Below are positions 35,866 through 45,478 of a stretch of 64,000 nt of DNA, one piece after another. The number at the start of each line of letters is the position of its first letter. Position 1 is the first letter of the stretch. The stretch spans positions 62,001-126,000 of the forward strand of contig NZ_CALMYP010000067.1 of the NCBI RefSeq assembly GCF_937873615.1, read 5' to 3'. Both the position numbers and the translations under genes were made by a program. The stretch comes from an uncultured Paracoccus sp. (GTDB taxonomy: Bacteria > Pseudomonadota > Alphaproteobacteria > Rhodobacterales > Rhodobacteraceae). The notes beneath the pieces were generated by a model. It saw only the letters and a list, made by a program, of their open reading frames with translations. It had not been told where the DNA came from and made no database searches.

Positions 35866-36839
35866 CAGGGCGCGTCCCGGAACTGGTCGGGCAGTGCCTC
35901 GGGGTCGGGCTTCGACCAGTCGCGCTTGACGCCCAGCCAGAGCACGATGTTCTTGGCAACATAGATCGAGGAATAGGTCCCGATCACGATCCCGAAGGTG
36001 ATGGCGAAGACGAAGCCACGGATCACGTCGCCCCCCAAAGCCAGCAGCGCGATCAGCGCTACCAGCGTCGTGCCCGAGGTCATGACCGTCCGGCTGAGCG
36101 TCTCGTTGACCGAAAGGTTCATCAGATCGCGCAGCGGCGTGGTCTTGAACTTCATCAGGTTCTCGCGAAGCCGGTCGAAGACGACGACGGTATCGTTGAT
36201 CGAGTAGCCGAGAATGGTCAGCAGCGCCGCGATGGTGGTCAGGTCGAACTTGATCTGGAACAGGCTGAAGACGCCGAGGGTGATCAGCACGTCATGGATC
36301 AGCGAAACGAAGGCACCGGCCGCGAACTGCCATTCGAAGCGGAACCAGATATAGACCGAGATCGCCACCAGCGAGGCCATCACTGCCATGACCGCCGTCT
36401 GGATCAGCTCTCCCGAGACCTTGGGACCGACCGATTCGACCGAGGGGAAGGTGATCGAGGGATCGACCTGTTTCAGCGCATCCTCGACCTTGGCGATGGT
36501 CTCGGGGCTGACCGCCTCGGCGCCTTCCTGGGCCTGAATGCGGATCTGGGCCACATGCTGGTCGGCGCCGAAGGTCGGATCGAAGACCTGCGAAATCGCA
36601 ACATCGCCGAGGTTCAGGGGCGCAATCGCCTGCCGGTAGGCACCGACATCGACCGGCTGCGTGGCCTCGGTGCGGATGGTGGTGCCGCCCCGGAAGTCGA
36701 TGCCGAAGTTCAGCCCCATGACGAACAGGCAGACGACCGAGGCCACCGCCAGCAGCGTCGACACCCCGAAGGTGATGGCCTGCAGACGGAAGAAGTCGAT
36801 CTGCGTATTGTCGGGTACGAGTTTCAGTCGCCAGGCCAT
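35865..36839 (-). CDS. secF: Protein translocase subunit SecF
   Basis: The 324-residue membrane protein has six helices and the SecF periplasmic P4-like domain. The signature GLNFGIDFRGGTTIRTEA is near the N-terminus, and the RND-type helix motif GYSINDTVVVFDRLREN and FVFAITFGIVIGTYSSIYVA follow. With SecD and YajC it uses the proton gradient to pull secreted proteins across the membrane. The start at 36839 lies immediately after the secD stop, with GAGGTG upstream. Confidence 0.96.
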   Translation of the reverse strand: MAWRLKLVPDNTQIDFFRLQAITFGVSTLLAVASVVCLFVMGLNFGIDFRGGTTIRTEATQPVDVGAYRQAIAPLNLGDVAISQVFDPTFGADQHVAQIRIQAQEGAEAVSPETIAKVEDALKQVDPSITFPSVESVGPKVSGELIQTAVMAVMASLVAISVYIWFRFEWQFAAGAFVSLIHDVLITLGVFSLFQIKFDLTTIAALLTILGYSINDTVVVFDRLRENLMKFKTTPLRDLMNLSVNETLSRTVMTSGTTLVALIALLALGGDVIRGFVFAITFGIVIGTYSSIYVAKNIVLWLGVKRDWSKPDPEALPDQFRDAP

Positions 36840-36840
36840 A

Positions 36841-38505
36841 TCACACCTCAATCGTCTTCGGGCGGGCGCGGTCGAACCAGGTCACCATCATCAGGCGCGT
36901 CACCCAGAGCGCCGTGAAGACCGAAGTCACGATGCCGATGGCCAGCGTCACGGCAAAGCCCTTCACCGGGCCGGAGCCCATGGTGAACAGGATACCGGCG
37001 ATGATCAGCGTGGTGACGTTGGCGTCGACAATGGCCGACATGGCATTGGAATAGCCTTCCTCGATGGCGCGGGCGGGGCCGCGTCCACGGGCGGTTTCTT
37101 CGCGAATACGCTCGAAGACCAGCACATTGGCGTCGACCGCCATACCGATGGTCAGCACGATCCCGGCGATCCCCGGCAGGGTCAGGGTCGCGCCGATCAT
37201 CGACAGAAGGCCGAAGATCAGCCCGATATTCAGCGTCAGCGCGACCGAGGCAAAGACGCCGAAAAGCCCATAGCTGGCGATCATCAGCGCGACCACGGCC
37301 AGAAAGCCCACGAGCGAGGCGATACGACCGGCATCGATGCTGTCCTGGCCAAGCTCGGGGCCGATGGTGCGTTCTTCCAGGAAGGTCAGCTTGGCCGGCA
37401 GGGCGCCTGCGCGCAGCAGAACCGCAAGCTGGGTCGAGCTGGCGACATCCATCGAGCCCGAGATCTGCCCCGCCCCGGTGGTGATCGCATCGCGGATCAC
37501 CGGGGCCGAGATGACCTCGTTATCCAGCACGATGGCGAAAGGCTGGCCGATATTCGCCGCAGTATAGGCACCGAACTTGCGTGCCCCCGAAGGGTTGAAG
37601 TTGAAGCTGACCGCCGGCTGGCTGTTCTGGTCGAAGCTGGGCTGGGCGTTGGTCAGCTCCTCGCCGGTGACGACGGGGCTGTCCTCGATGACGTAATAGA
37701 CGCCCTCCTCGTCGATCGAGGGCAGTAGCGCATTGCCGATCCCGGGCGATTCATTGGCATCGGTGGTGCGGCGGATCACCGGGTTGAAGGTCAGCTTGGC
37801 GGTGGTGCCGATCAGCGCCTTCAACTCGGCGGCGGAACCGATGCCCGGCACCTGGATCAGGATACGGTTCGCGCCCTGACGCTGGATGGTCGGTTCCCGA
37901 GTGCCGACCTCGTCGACGCGGCGACGCACGATTTCCAGCGATTGCTGGACGGTGCGGTCGTCGGTCGCGGTCTTTTCCGCATCGGACAGCTTGATCGTCA
38001 GCACCTTGCCCGAGGCCGAGATGTCGATGTCGTTCTGCCCCGCCCCGCTCAACGAGACGACCGGCGTGGCCAATGTGCGTGCCGCGGCGACGGCGGCGGC
38101 CATCTGGTCGGCATTGCCGATCTCGATATGCAATTCGCCATCGGGCGCCGGCACCCGGCGCACCGCGCCGATGGTGTCGCGCTGTTCGGCCAGCACCCGG
38201 CGCATTTCCGGCCAGAGCGCGTCCATGCGGGACTTGTAGACCTCCGCAACCTCGACCTCGGCCAGAAGATGCGCGCCGCCGCGCAGGTCGAGACCCAGAT
38301 TGACCAGCCCGTTCGGCAGCCAGTTCGGCCAGCCTGCCATGGCAGCCTGCTGTTCCTCGGTTGCAAATCCAGCCTTTTCAGACGCGGCAACCGCGTCGTT
38401 ATGGGTCTCGACCCGGCTGTAGAACAGATTCGGCATCGCCCAGATCAGGCCGATTGCCACCACGCCCAGGATCAGGACGCGTTTCCAGAGCGGGATGTCC
38501 AGCAT
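36841..38505 (-). CDS. secD: Protein translocase subunit SecD
   Basis: The 554-residue protein has an N-terminal helix, a large periplasmic P1/head domain (about residues 60-370, including LVNLGLDLRGGAHLLAEV) and five C-terminal helices with GIAGIVLTIGMAVDANVLVFERIREE. Length is normal for alphaproteobacterial SecD. It is preceded by yajC (22 bases) and followed by secF (1 base). Confidence 0.96.
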   Translation of the reverse strand: MLDIPLWKRVLILGVVAIGLIWAMPNLFYSRVETHNDAVAASEKAGFATEEQQAAMAGWPNWLPNGLVNLGLDLRGGAHLLAEVEVAEVYKSRMDALWPEMRRVLAEQRDTIGAVRRVPAPDGELHIEIGNADQMAAAVAAARTLATPVVSLSGAGQNDIDISASGKVLTIKLSDAEKTATDDRTVQQSLEIVRRRVDEVGTREPTIQRQGANRILIQVPGIGSAAELKALIGTTAKLTFNPVIRRTTDANESPGIGNALLPSIDEEGVYYVIEDSPVVTGEELTNAQPSFDQNSQPAVSFNFNPSGARKFGAYTAANIGQPFAIVLDNEVISAPVIRDAITTGAGQISGSMDVASSTQLAVLLRAGALPAKLTFLEERTIGPELGQDSIDAGRIASLVGFLAVVALMIASYGLFGVFASVALTLNIGLIFGLLSMIGATLTLPGIAGIVLTIGMAVDANVLVFERIREETARGRGPARAIEEGYSNAMSAIVDANVTTLIIAGILFTMGSGPVKGFAVTLAIGIVTSVFTALWVTRLMMVTWFDRARPKTIEV

Positions 38506-38527
38506 GTCGGAAAGCCTTGAATGGGCC

Positions 38528-38860
38528 TCAGGAATTGGCGGCGACAGGGGCGGTGACGTTCAGCACTTGGGCAATGGTGCTGCGCACGACGCGAACCTTG
38601 ACGCCCTGGGCGATCTCGACGGTCACTTCCTCGTCCTTGACATCGGTGACCTTGCCGATCAGTCCGCCTTGGGTGATCACCTGATCGCCGCGCTTCAGCG
38701 CGCCGACCATGTTGCGATGTTCCTTCATGCGCTTCTGCTGCGGGCGCAGGATCAGGAAATACATGATCACGAAGATCAGGATCAGCGGGATGAACTGGCC
38801 AATCGCGGCCACGCCACCCGCGCCACCGGCGGCTTGCGCATAAGCAGGAGAAATGAACAT
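38528..38860 (-). CDS. yajC: Preprotein translocase subunit YajC
   Basis: The 110-residue protein has one membrane helix (IPLILIFVIMYFLILRPQQK) and the YajC cytosolic domain (MVGALKRGDQVITQGGLIGKV). The start at 38860 follows AGGACCGCCG. It heads the operon that continues through secD, secF, the Mth938 gene and the ccm genes. A 197-base gap separates it from the divergent mazG. Confidence 0.95.
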   Translation of the reverse strand: MFISPAYAQAAGGAGGVAAIGQFIPLILIFVIMYFLILRPQQKRMKEHRNMVGALKRGDQVITQGGLIGKVTDVKDEEVTVEIAQGVKVRVVRSTIAQVLNVTAPVAANS

Positions 38861-39057
38861 CGGCGGTCCTTTCGGAATGTCGGTCAGGGTGATGGAACGC
38901 GTGCACGCGCCCCGAATTGCCGCGCAACCTAATCTTCGCGGCGGGTAATGGCAAGAAAGCGGCAACGATGCAGGCGCGGTTGCCGCGCCGGGCGGTATCG
39001 GGCCAGAGTGGACTTACCCCCCGCGCTGTGGCACCCCTGCCCGGGAAGGAGATCGCC

Positions 39058-39891
39058 ATGCCCGACAGCGCCGCCCTGAACATGCCCGAGACGCCCGACC
39101 GCAACCAGGCCGAGATCGCCCGCCTGATCGGGATCATGGCCGCCCTGCGCGACCCCCAGACCGGCTGTCCCTGGGATATCGAACAGGATTTCGCCTCGAT
39201 CTCTCCCTATACCATTGAGGAGGCGCATGAGGTCGCAGATGCCATCGCCCGCGAGGCCTGGGACGAATTTCCGGGCGAACTGGGCGATCTGCTGCTGCAG
39301 GTGGTCTTCCATGCCCAGATGGCCGAGGAAAAGGGCATGTTCGATTTCGCCGATGTCGCGGCGAAGATCTCGGAGAAGCTGATCGACCGCCACCCGCATG
39401 TCTTCGGCGACGAATCGCGCGACAAGTCGGCCGAGCAGCAGATCAAGGATTGGGAAACGATCAAGGCCGCCGAACGCGCCGCCAAGGCCGAGAAGGGCGT
39501 GCTCGACGGGGTGGCGCTTGGCCTGCCGGCCCTGACCCGCGCCATCAAGCTGCAGAACCGTGCGGCAAGGGTCGGCTTCGACTGGCCCGGCCCGGAACAG
39601 GTGCTCGACAAGCTTGCCGAGGAGACCGCCGAACTGGTCGAGGCGAAGGACAATGCCGATCACGCCCATCTGACCGAGGAATTCGGCGATCTCATGTTTG
39701 TCATGGCCAATCTCGCCCGGCATCTCGATATCGACCCCGAGGAGGCGCTGCGGGCCGCCAATGCGAAATTCACCCGTCGCTTCCAGTCGATCGAGGCGGC
39801 ATTGCAGGCCGAAGGCCGTCGCCCCGAGGATTCGACCCTGACCGAGATGGACGCGCTCTGGGACGCGGCCAAGCGGGCCGAGCGCGGATAA
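39058..39891 (+). CDS. mazG: Nucleoside triphosphate pyrophosphohydrolase MazG
   Basis: The 277-residue protein has two MazG repeats. The first is LRDPQTGCPWDIEQDF with TIEEAHEVADAI and GELGDLLLQVVFHAQMAEE; the second is LDKLAEETAELVEAK with EEFGDLMFVMANLARHLDIDP. These acidic clusters bind Mg2+. MazG hydrolyses (d)NTPs to monophosphates and may lower (p)ppGpp or clean abnormal nucleotides. The start at 39058 follows GGGAAGGAGATCGCC. Confidence 0.94.
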   Translation: MPDSAALNMPETPDRNQAEIARLIGIMAALRDPQTGCPWDIEQDFASISPYTIEEAHEVADAIAREAWDEFPGELGDLLLQVVFHAQMAEEKGMFDFADVAAKISEKLIDRHPHVFGDESRDKSAEQQIKDWETIKAAERAAKAEKGVLDGVALGLPALTRAIKLQNRAARVGFDWPGPEQVLDKLAEETAELVEAKDNADHAHLTEEFGDLMFVMANLARHLDIDPEEALRAANAKFTRRFQSIEAALQAEGRRPEDSTLTEMDALWDAAKRAERG

Positions 39892-39904
39892 CCATCGGGG
39901 CCAG

Positions 39905-42262
39905 ATGCAGAACCTGCCGTCCCACCCGATCCGGGTCCATATCAGCACCTGCGCGCAGCGCAACGACCGCGAGAACTGGGGCGATACCGCCTATGCCGAG
40001 GCGATTGCCCAGGCGATTCGCGCCCGTGGGCATGAGGCCGAACTGTTCTTCTCTGGCGAAGCGCCGCGCCTGTCGGGCGCGGGCGACGTGGTCCTGCGCA
40101 TCGCTGGCCCGCATCTCGACGATACCGTGCCGGGGGTGCCGAACCTGGTCTGGATGATCTCGATGCCGAATTACGTCAGCATCCGGGCGCTGGCGCGGTT
40201 TCAGGGGGTGATCACGTCGTCGGCGGCGCTCAGCCGGCAATATGCGCAGGCGGGGCTGCCCGCGCTCTATATGGCGCAGGCGACCGACCCGGACCTGTTC
40301 CACCCTTCGCGCCGGCCCGAGGGCACCGAGACCCTGCCGCTTGTCTTCGTCGGCAATTACGGCCTGCGCGCGCCGCGCCGGCTGATCCGGCTGGTGGCCG
40401 GGCTGCAGGATTTCGATCTGGCGCTTTGGGGCGATGGCTGGAAAGGCGTGATCCCGGATCGCTGCATACGCGGCACCCGCTATCCCTACGAGGATCTGCC
40501 GGGCCTCTATGCCCGCAGCCGCATCGTGCTGAACAGCCATATGGGCCATATGGCGCAGCTGGGAATGATGAGCAATCGCAGCTTCGACGCGCTGGCCGCC
40601 GGGGCCATGGTGCTGTCGGACCCGGTGCAGGGGTTCATGGCCCCGGACCTGCCCGAACTGGTCCAGATCGAGGAAGACCCGGCCAGGCTGGAGGCCTGGC
40701 TGCATAAGGCCCTGGCCACGCCTCCCGCCGATATGGCGACCCGGCTGGACCGCAATGCCCGGATCCGGCAGGGCTACAGCTTCGGGGCGCGGGCGGATGC
40801 GATGCTGGCGATCTTCGCAGATCTGCTGGCCCGCGATATCCGGGTGCCGCGCCTTTTCGCCCAGCAACCGCCGCGCGCACATACTGCCCCCGCGACCGCC
40901 TTCGATCTGACCGACGATGTCAGCCCCGACAACCGCACGCCGACCGAGGATCCGATCGCCCGGCTGGATGCGGCACTGGCGGCGGGGCCGGTTCGGCTCA
41001 GGATGCGGCTTTGCGATCCGGCCTCGATGCCCGGGATCGACAGCCTGCCGCTGGCCATGCTGCGCGCCGCACTGGCGATCCGGCGCATCCTTGAGGTGCT
41101 GGCCCGCCGCCCTGCCCTTGCCGGGCTGGAAATCCTCCGCGACCCCGAGGGCGACGGCCAAGCCATCATCCACCCTTTGATGCAGGATCATCGGCGGGCG
41201 CAGGCACTGCTGGAGGGCCCGCCGCCCGAGGATCTGCCCGCCCGGGCCGAGGCGCTGGCGCTGCGCGCCCAACGGATCATCGACCAGCTTCTTGCCGCCG
41301 ATAATGCTGAAACAATCCTGCTGCCATGCAGGCTGACCGATCCATATCTGGTCCGGGTGATGATCAACAAGCCGCTTTACCGGCATGAGGGGCCGGCCTT
41401 GGACCTCGACCGGCAGAAGACGCATGTCGCGCTCTGGCCCCGGCGCGCGGCGCTGGCACCGGAACGGCCCATCGGCGTCTTCCTGCATCTCTATTACGCC
41501 GAACTGGCCGGGATCTTCGCCGAAAGGCTGGCCCGGATCGACGCGCCCTTGCGGCTTTACGTCTCGACCGACAGCGACCAGAAGGCGGCGACGATTGCCG
41601 AGGCGCTGCCGCAGGCGCGGATCGAGATCATGCCCAATCGCGGCCGCGACATCGCGCCGAAATTCTGCGGCTTCGGCAAGGCGCATGAGGATCACGACAT
41701 CGTGCTGCACCTGCATGGCAAGCGTTCGACCCATGCCCGGAAGCTGGATGGCTGGATGGAGCATGTGCTGGACTGCCTGCTGCCCGAGACCGCGCAGATC
41801 AACCGCATCCTATCCTTCTTCAAGGATATCGACCGGATCGGGCTGATCGCGCCGCAGGGCTATCGCCCGACGCTCAGGGTCGCGCATTGGGCGCATGACC
41901 GCGAACTGGCCGAGGAGTTGCGCCACCGCCTGAAGATGACAGCCCCGCTGCCCGATGACCGGGCGCTGGATTTTCCAGCTGGGTCGATGTTCTGGGCGCG
42001 AACGGGTGCCCTGCAGCCGCTGCTGGACCTCGGGCTCGGCGTTTCGAATTTCCCGCCGGAAGCTCGGCAGATGGACGGCACGCTGGCCCATGCGGTCGAA
42101 CGGATGATCGGCATCGCCTGCCTCGATGCCGGCTTCGATCTGCTGCGCGTGGCGCCCTCGGGCAATAACGACTTTCCGAAACAGAAATTCGCGCCCTCCA
42201 GCAATGCCGAGCTGCGCGCCTGGCTGGACAGCGCCGCTCAGACCCGCCGGAACGAGGCATAG
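39905..42262 (+). CDS. Two-domain glycosyltransferase / rhamnan synthesis protein F (RgpF-like)
   Basis: The 785-residue protein joins two modules. Residues about 10-320 look like a CgeB/DUF3880-type glycosyltransferase (LVWMISMPNYVSIRAL, LVFVGNYGLRAPRRL, YPYEDLPGLYARSRIVLNSH, RSFDALAAGAMVLSDP). Residues about 500-770 match the RgpF domain (IGVFLHLYYAELAGIFAERL, MPNRGRDIAPKFCGFGK, VLHLHGKRSTH, FPAGSMFWARTGAL). It is probably involved in making or modifying a surface polysaccharide; sugar and acceptor are unknown. No other polysaccharide genes are beside it. It lies 13 bases after mazG, and its end overlaps the end of trmB by 25 bases. Confidence 0.82.
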   Translation: MQNLPSHPIRVHISTCAQRNDRENWGDTAYAEAIAQAIRARGHEAELFFSGEAPRLSGAGDVVLRIAGPHLDDTVPGVPNLVWMISMPNYVSIRALARFQGVITSSAALSRQYAQAGLPALYMAQATDPDLFHPSRRPEGTETLPLVFVGNYGLRAPRRLIRLVAGLQDFDLALWGDGWKGVIPDRCIRGTRYPYEDLPGLYARSRIVLNSHMGHMAQLGMMSNRSFDALAAGAMVLSDPVQGFMAPDLPELVQIEEDPARLEAWLHKALATPPADMATRLDRNARIRQGYSFGARADAMLAIFADLLARDIRVPRLFAQQPPRAHTAPATAFDLTDDVSPDNRTPTEDPIARLDAALAAGPVRLRMRLCDPASMPGIDSLPLAMLRAALAIRRILEVLARRPALAGLEILRDPEGDGQAIIHPLMQDHRRAQALLEGPPPEDLPARAEALALRAQRIIDQLLAADNAETILLPCRLTDPYLVRVMINKPLYRHEGPALDLDRQKTHVALWPRRAALAPERPIGVFLHLYYAELAGIFAERLARIDAPLRLYVSTDSDQKAATIAEALPQARIEIMPNRGRDIAPKFCGFGKAHEDHDIVLHLHGKRSTHARKLDGWMEHVLDCLLPETAQINRILSFFKDIDRIGLIAPQGYRPTLRVAHWAHDRELAEELRHRLKMTAPLPDDRALDFPAGSMFWARTGALQPLLDLGLGVSNFPPEARQMDGTLAHAVERMIGIACLDAGFDLLRVAPSGNNDFPKQKFAPSSNAELRAWLDSAAQTRRNEA

Positions 42263-42942
42263 GCGGGGACTCGGCCCTCGCGCAGCGCCTTCTGTTCGTA
42301 ACGGGTCGAGAACCAGTCGGGCCAGGCCTCGGCGCGCTGGCTGAGCAGTTCGAACCCGGCCTTCGGCACCTCCTCCAGCGTCTGCTCCATATAGGAGGGG
42401 ATGTCGGTCGCGACCCGGAACTCCGCGCCCGGGGCCATGACCCGGTGCAACGGGATCAGGTGTTCGGGGGTGACGAAGCGGCGGCGGTGATGGCGGGTTT
42501 TCGGCCAGGGATCGGGATAGTTCAGAAACGCCTTGGCGATGGCGCCATCGGGCAAAACATCCATCAGGTCTCGGGCATCGCCGGGATGGACGCTGACATT
42601 CTTCACCCCCGCCGCCTTGATCTTGCCGACCAGCATGGCGACGCCGTTGATGAAGGGCTCGCAGCCGATGATGCCGATTTCGGGATAGGTGGCGGCCATG
42701 TGAACCATGTGCTCGCCCCCGCCGAAGCCGATTTCCAGCCAGATCGGGCGGTCGTCGCCGAAGATCGCTCCGGGCTCGATGGGCGTGCGTCCGGGATTGT
42801 CCTGCAGGGTGATGCCGGCCGGTTGCAGCGCGCCCAGATCCTCGGCCAGATAGCCCTTCTGGCTGCGCCGAAGCGTCTTGCCATGGCGGCGGCCATAGAA
42901 ATTGCGATGGGTCGGGTTCGGATCGAAGGGCTTGTCGGACAT
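42238..42942 (-). CDS. trmB: tRNA (guanine-N7-)-methyltransferase
   Basis: The 234-residue class I SAM methyltransferase has the TrmB N-terminus (RNFYGRRHGKTLRRSQ), SAM motif IWLEIGFGGGEHMVHMA and the signature FLNYPDPWPKTRHHRRR. It places m7G46 in tRNA. The start at 42942 (MSDKPFDPNPTHRN) was chosen because conservation begins there; the Shine-Dalgarno is weak. Its 3' end overlaps the convergent RgpF-like gene. Confidence 0.95.
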   Translation of the reverse strand: MSDKPFDPNPTHRNFYGRRHGKTLRRSQKGYLAEDLGALQPAGITLQDNPGRTPIEPGAIFGDDRPIWLEIGFGGGEHMVHMAATYPEIGIIGCEPFINGVAMLVGKIKAAGVKNVSVHPGDARDLMDVLPDGAIAKAFLNYPDPWPKTRHHRRRFVTPEHLIPLHRVMAPGAEFRVATDIPSYMEQTLEEVPKAGFELLSQRAEAWPDWFSTRYEQKALREGRVPAYASFRRV

Positions 42943-42984
42943 GGCGCAGCATGTGGCAAGCCGCAGGGGCGCCGTCAAGCGGCC

Positions 42985-43767
42985 TTATCCGATGCGCCGC
43001 CAGAAGATCATGAGGCCGAAGACGGCCAGATACATGGCGACCGCATAGACCGCCGCCCCCGCCGCGAAACCGCCATGTCCCGCCGCCCAGGCCAGGGCCA
43101 GCAGCACCACGACATTCTGCATGGCGAGCGAGATCCCCATCGCCTCGCCCCGCCCGGTGCCGCGCAGCCCGCCCGCGACGCCGCCGAACAGGCCCGCCAT
43201 ACAGGCGATCAGCAGCGCCAGCGGGAACTGCGCCAGCAATTGCGGATCCCATTCCAGCCAGAGCGTCGCCAGCACCGCCAGCCCGGTCAGGACCGAGCCG
43301 GCCATGAAGACCGGCCGCTCGGCACGGATCGCGATCTGCGGGCGCAACTGGCGCAGGCCCATCCCCGCCGCCAGCGGCAGGACATAGCAGGCCCCGAGGA
43401 CAAGGTTCAGATGCGGCATCACCTCGTCCAGGTCGATGGCCCAGACCACCATCAGGAAGGTCAGCGAGGACCATGCGGTCAGCGAGCGGGCAATGCCGAT
43501 ATTGCCGCCCGCCAGACCGACAAAGGCATGGCTGGCCGCCGTCGCCGGAAGCAACCCCACCAGCGACAGGCCGAAAGCCAGATCGCCCGCCGGCAGAAGC
43601 CCCGCAACCAGCAGCGCCATCGCCATCGGAAACAGCAGCGCCTGCAGGGCCAGCCCGATCAGGATCGGCGCAGGCGCCGTCTGGACGCGCAGGAAATCGC
43701 GGCCATGCAGGCCAAGGCCGGTGCCGAACATGGTCAGGACCATCGCCGCAAGCGCCAGTGCCGCCAT
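42985..43767 (-). CDS. Bile acid:sodium symporter (BASS)-like membrane protein
   Basis: The 260-residue protein has about nine hydrophobic helices. The segment GLSLVGLLPATAASHAFVGLAGGNIGIARSLTAWSSL follows the BASS pattern of a substrate/Na+ crossover region, and a second crossover candidate is SLAMQNVVVLLALAWA. It is shorter than typical BASS members (about 290-330 residues). The substrate is unknown. It lies between rnj and trmB on the same strand. Confidence 0.65.
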   Translation of the reverse strand: MAALALAAMVLTMFGTGLGLHGRDFLRVQTAPAPILIGLALQALLFPMAMALLVAGLLPAGDLAFGLSLVGLLPATAASHAFVGLAGGNIGIARSLTAWSSLTFLMVVWAIDLDEVMPHLNLVLGACYVLPLAAGMGLRQLRPQIAIRAERPVFMAGSVLTGLAVLATLWLEWDPQLLAQFPLALLIACMAGLFGGVAGGLRGTGRGEAMGISLAMQNVVVLLALAWAAGHGGFAAGAAVYAVAMYLAVFGLMIFWRRIG

Positions 43768-43804
43768 TATCCGCCCCCCCCTCGCTGCCGCGATCAGCGG
43801 CCCG

Positions 43805-45478
43805 TCAGGGTGCCAGGCGGCTGATGATGACGGTGACCTCGGGCTTCTTGCCGATCTCCTCCATCGTCACCTGCCGGGTGATCTTGCGCACCGCTTCCTC
43901 AAGCTTCTGGTCGTCGGCGACGGTCTTGGCATCGGCGCGTTCCAGGAATTCGGCCAGTTCGGATTCGATCTGCTCGGCCACCGGCTGGTTCGAACGGCCG
44001 CACTCGGTCAGGCCCATCGGCTCGACCCAGGCATCGGGGAAGGGATTGTCGTCCTCGTCCACGATCACGCTGACGGTGACATGACCGTTCAGCGCCATGC
44101 GGATGCGGTCGCGGATGACCCCGTCCATGGCCCCGATCAGCACCGAGCCGTCAAGATAGATCCGCCCCGAATCGACATTGTCGACGATCTGCGGGCGCTT
44201 GCCGGTCAGATCGACCATGGCGCCATTGGTGGCCACGATCGAGGCAATGCCCTTGGACGCACCGATGGCCGCATGTTCGCGCAGATGCATATGCTCGCCA
44301 TGCATCGGGATCAGCATCTTCGGCTTCAGCAGGTCGTGCACGGCTTCCAGATCGGGCCGGTTGGCATGGCCCGAAACGTGATAGGTGCCGTCCTGCGCAT
44401 CGAAGACATCGACGCCGATTTCCGAGAACTGGTTCATGATCCGGATCACGCCGCGCTCGTTGCCGGGGATGACGCTGGAACTGAACAGGAAGCTGTCGCC
44501 CTCTTTCATCCTGAGCCCGAGATAGGAGCCGCGCGCCAGTTGCGCCGTCGCCGCCCGGCGTTCGCCCTGGCTGCCGGTGACGATCAGCATGACCTCGTTC
44601 CGGGGCAGGTTCGCGGCTTCCTCTGGGCTGATCGTCGCGGGGAAGTTGTGCACCACGCCGGTTTCCTGCGCCACCTGCGTCATCCGCCGCATCGAGCGGC
44701 CGAGCAGGCAGATCTTGCGCCCCGCCGCCACGCCGGCATCGGCCAGCGTCTTCAGCCGCGCCACGTTGGACGCGAAGGTGGTCGCCGCGACCATGTTCGG
44801 CTGCTTCATGACGAAATCGAGGATCGGGTTGGCCAGCAATGCCTCGGACCGGCCCGGATGCGGGCTGAAGACATTGGTCGAATCGCAGGCCAGCACCTTC
44901 ACGCCATCCCCTTCGCCGGCGATGTCGTGCCACAGGATCGGATCGAAGGGTTCGCCGACCACGGGCGAGCCGTCCAGCTTGAAATCGCCGCTATGCACGA
45001 TCCGGCCAGCGGGCGTGTCGATGATCAGCGCCGAGCTTTCCGGGATCGAATGGCTGATCGGGACGAACTGCACCTTGAAGGGGCCGGCCTCGATCACCGC
45101 CGGGCGCGGCTCGTGGATCTGGACGGCATCGGGCGACAGCCCGCGTTCTTCCAGTTTCATCCGCGCCAGCGCACCGGTGAAGCGGCGGCAATGGACGGGC
45201 TTTTCCAGCCGGTCCCAGAGCAGCCCGAGTGCGCCGACATGGTCTTCATGCGCATGGGTGATGAAGATCGCCTCGATCCGGTTTCTGTTGGCCTGCAACC
45301 AGGCAGTATCGGCCATGATCAGATCGACCCCGGGGGTCGAATCCATATCGCCGAAGGTCACCCCCAGATCGACGACGATCAGGCGTTCCTTGCCCTTGGG
45401 GCCATAGCCATAGACATAGGCGTTCATGCCGATTTCGCCCGCGCCGCCAAGCGGCAGATAGAAAAGCCGGTCAGACAT
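43805..45478 (-). CDS. rnj: Ribonuclease J
   Basis: The 557-residue metallo-beta-lactamase/beta-CASP nuclease has HAHEDH at residues 75-80, a second metal site in PISHSIPESSAL and DFKLDGSPV, beta-CASP motifs (DSTNVFSPHPGRSE, SGHANRPDL) and PMHGEHMHLREHA. It performs 5'-3' exo- and endonucleolytic RNA processing. The start overlaps the coaX stop by 8 bases. The order nuoN-birA-coaX-rnj is typical of the group. Confidence 0.94.
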   Translation of the reverse strand: MSDRLFYLPLGGAGEIGMNAYVYGYGPKGKERLIVVDLGVTFGDMDSTPGVDLIMADTAWLQANRNRIEAIFITHAHEDHVGALGLLWDRLEKPVHCRRFTGALARMKLEERGLSPDAVQIHEPRPAVIEAGPFKVQFVPISHSIPESSALIIDTPAGRIVHSGDFKLDGSPVVGEPFDPILWHDIAGEGDGVKVLACDSTNVFSPHPGRSEALLANPILDFVMKQPNMVAATTFASNVARLKTLADAGVAAGRKICLLGRSMRRMTQVAQETGVVHNFPATISPEEAANLPRNEVMLIVTGSQGERRAATAQLARGSYLGLRMKEGDSFLFSSSVIPGNERGVIRIMNQFSEIGVDVFDAQDGTYHVSGHANRPDLEAVHDLLKPKMLIPMHGEHMHLREHAAIGASKGIASIVATNGAMVDLTGKRPQIVDNVDSGRIYLDGSVLIGAMDGVIRDRIRMALNGHVTVSVIVDEDDNPFPDAWVEPMGLTECGRSNQPVAEQIESELAEFLERADAKTVADDQKLEEAVRKITRQVTMEEIGKKPEVTVIISRLAP

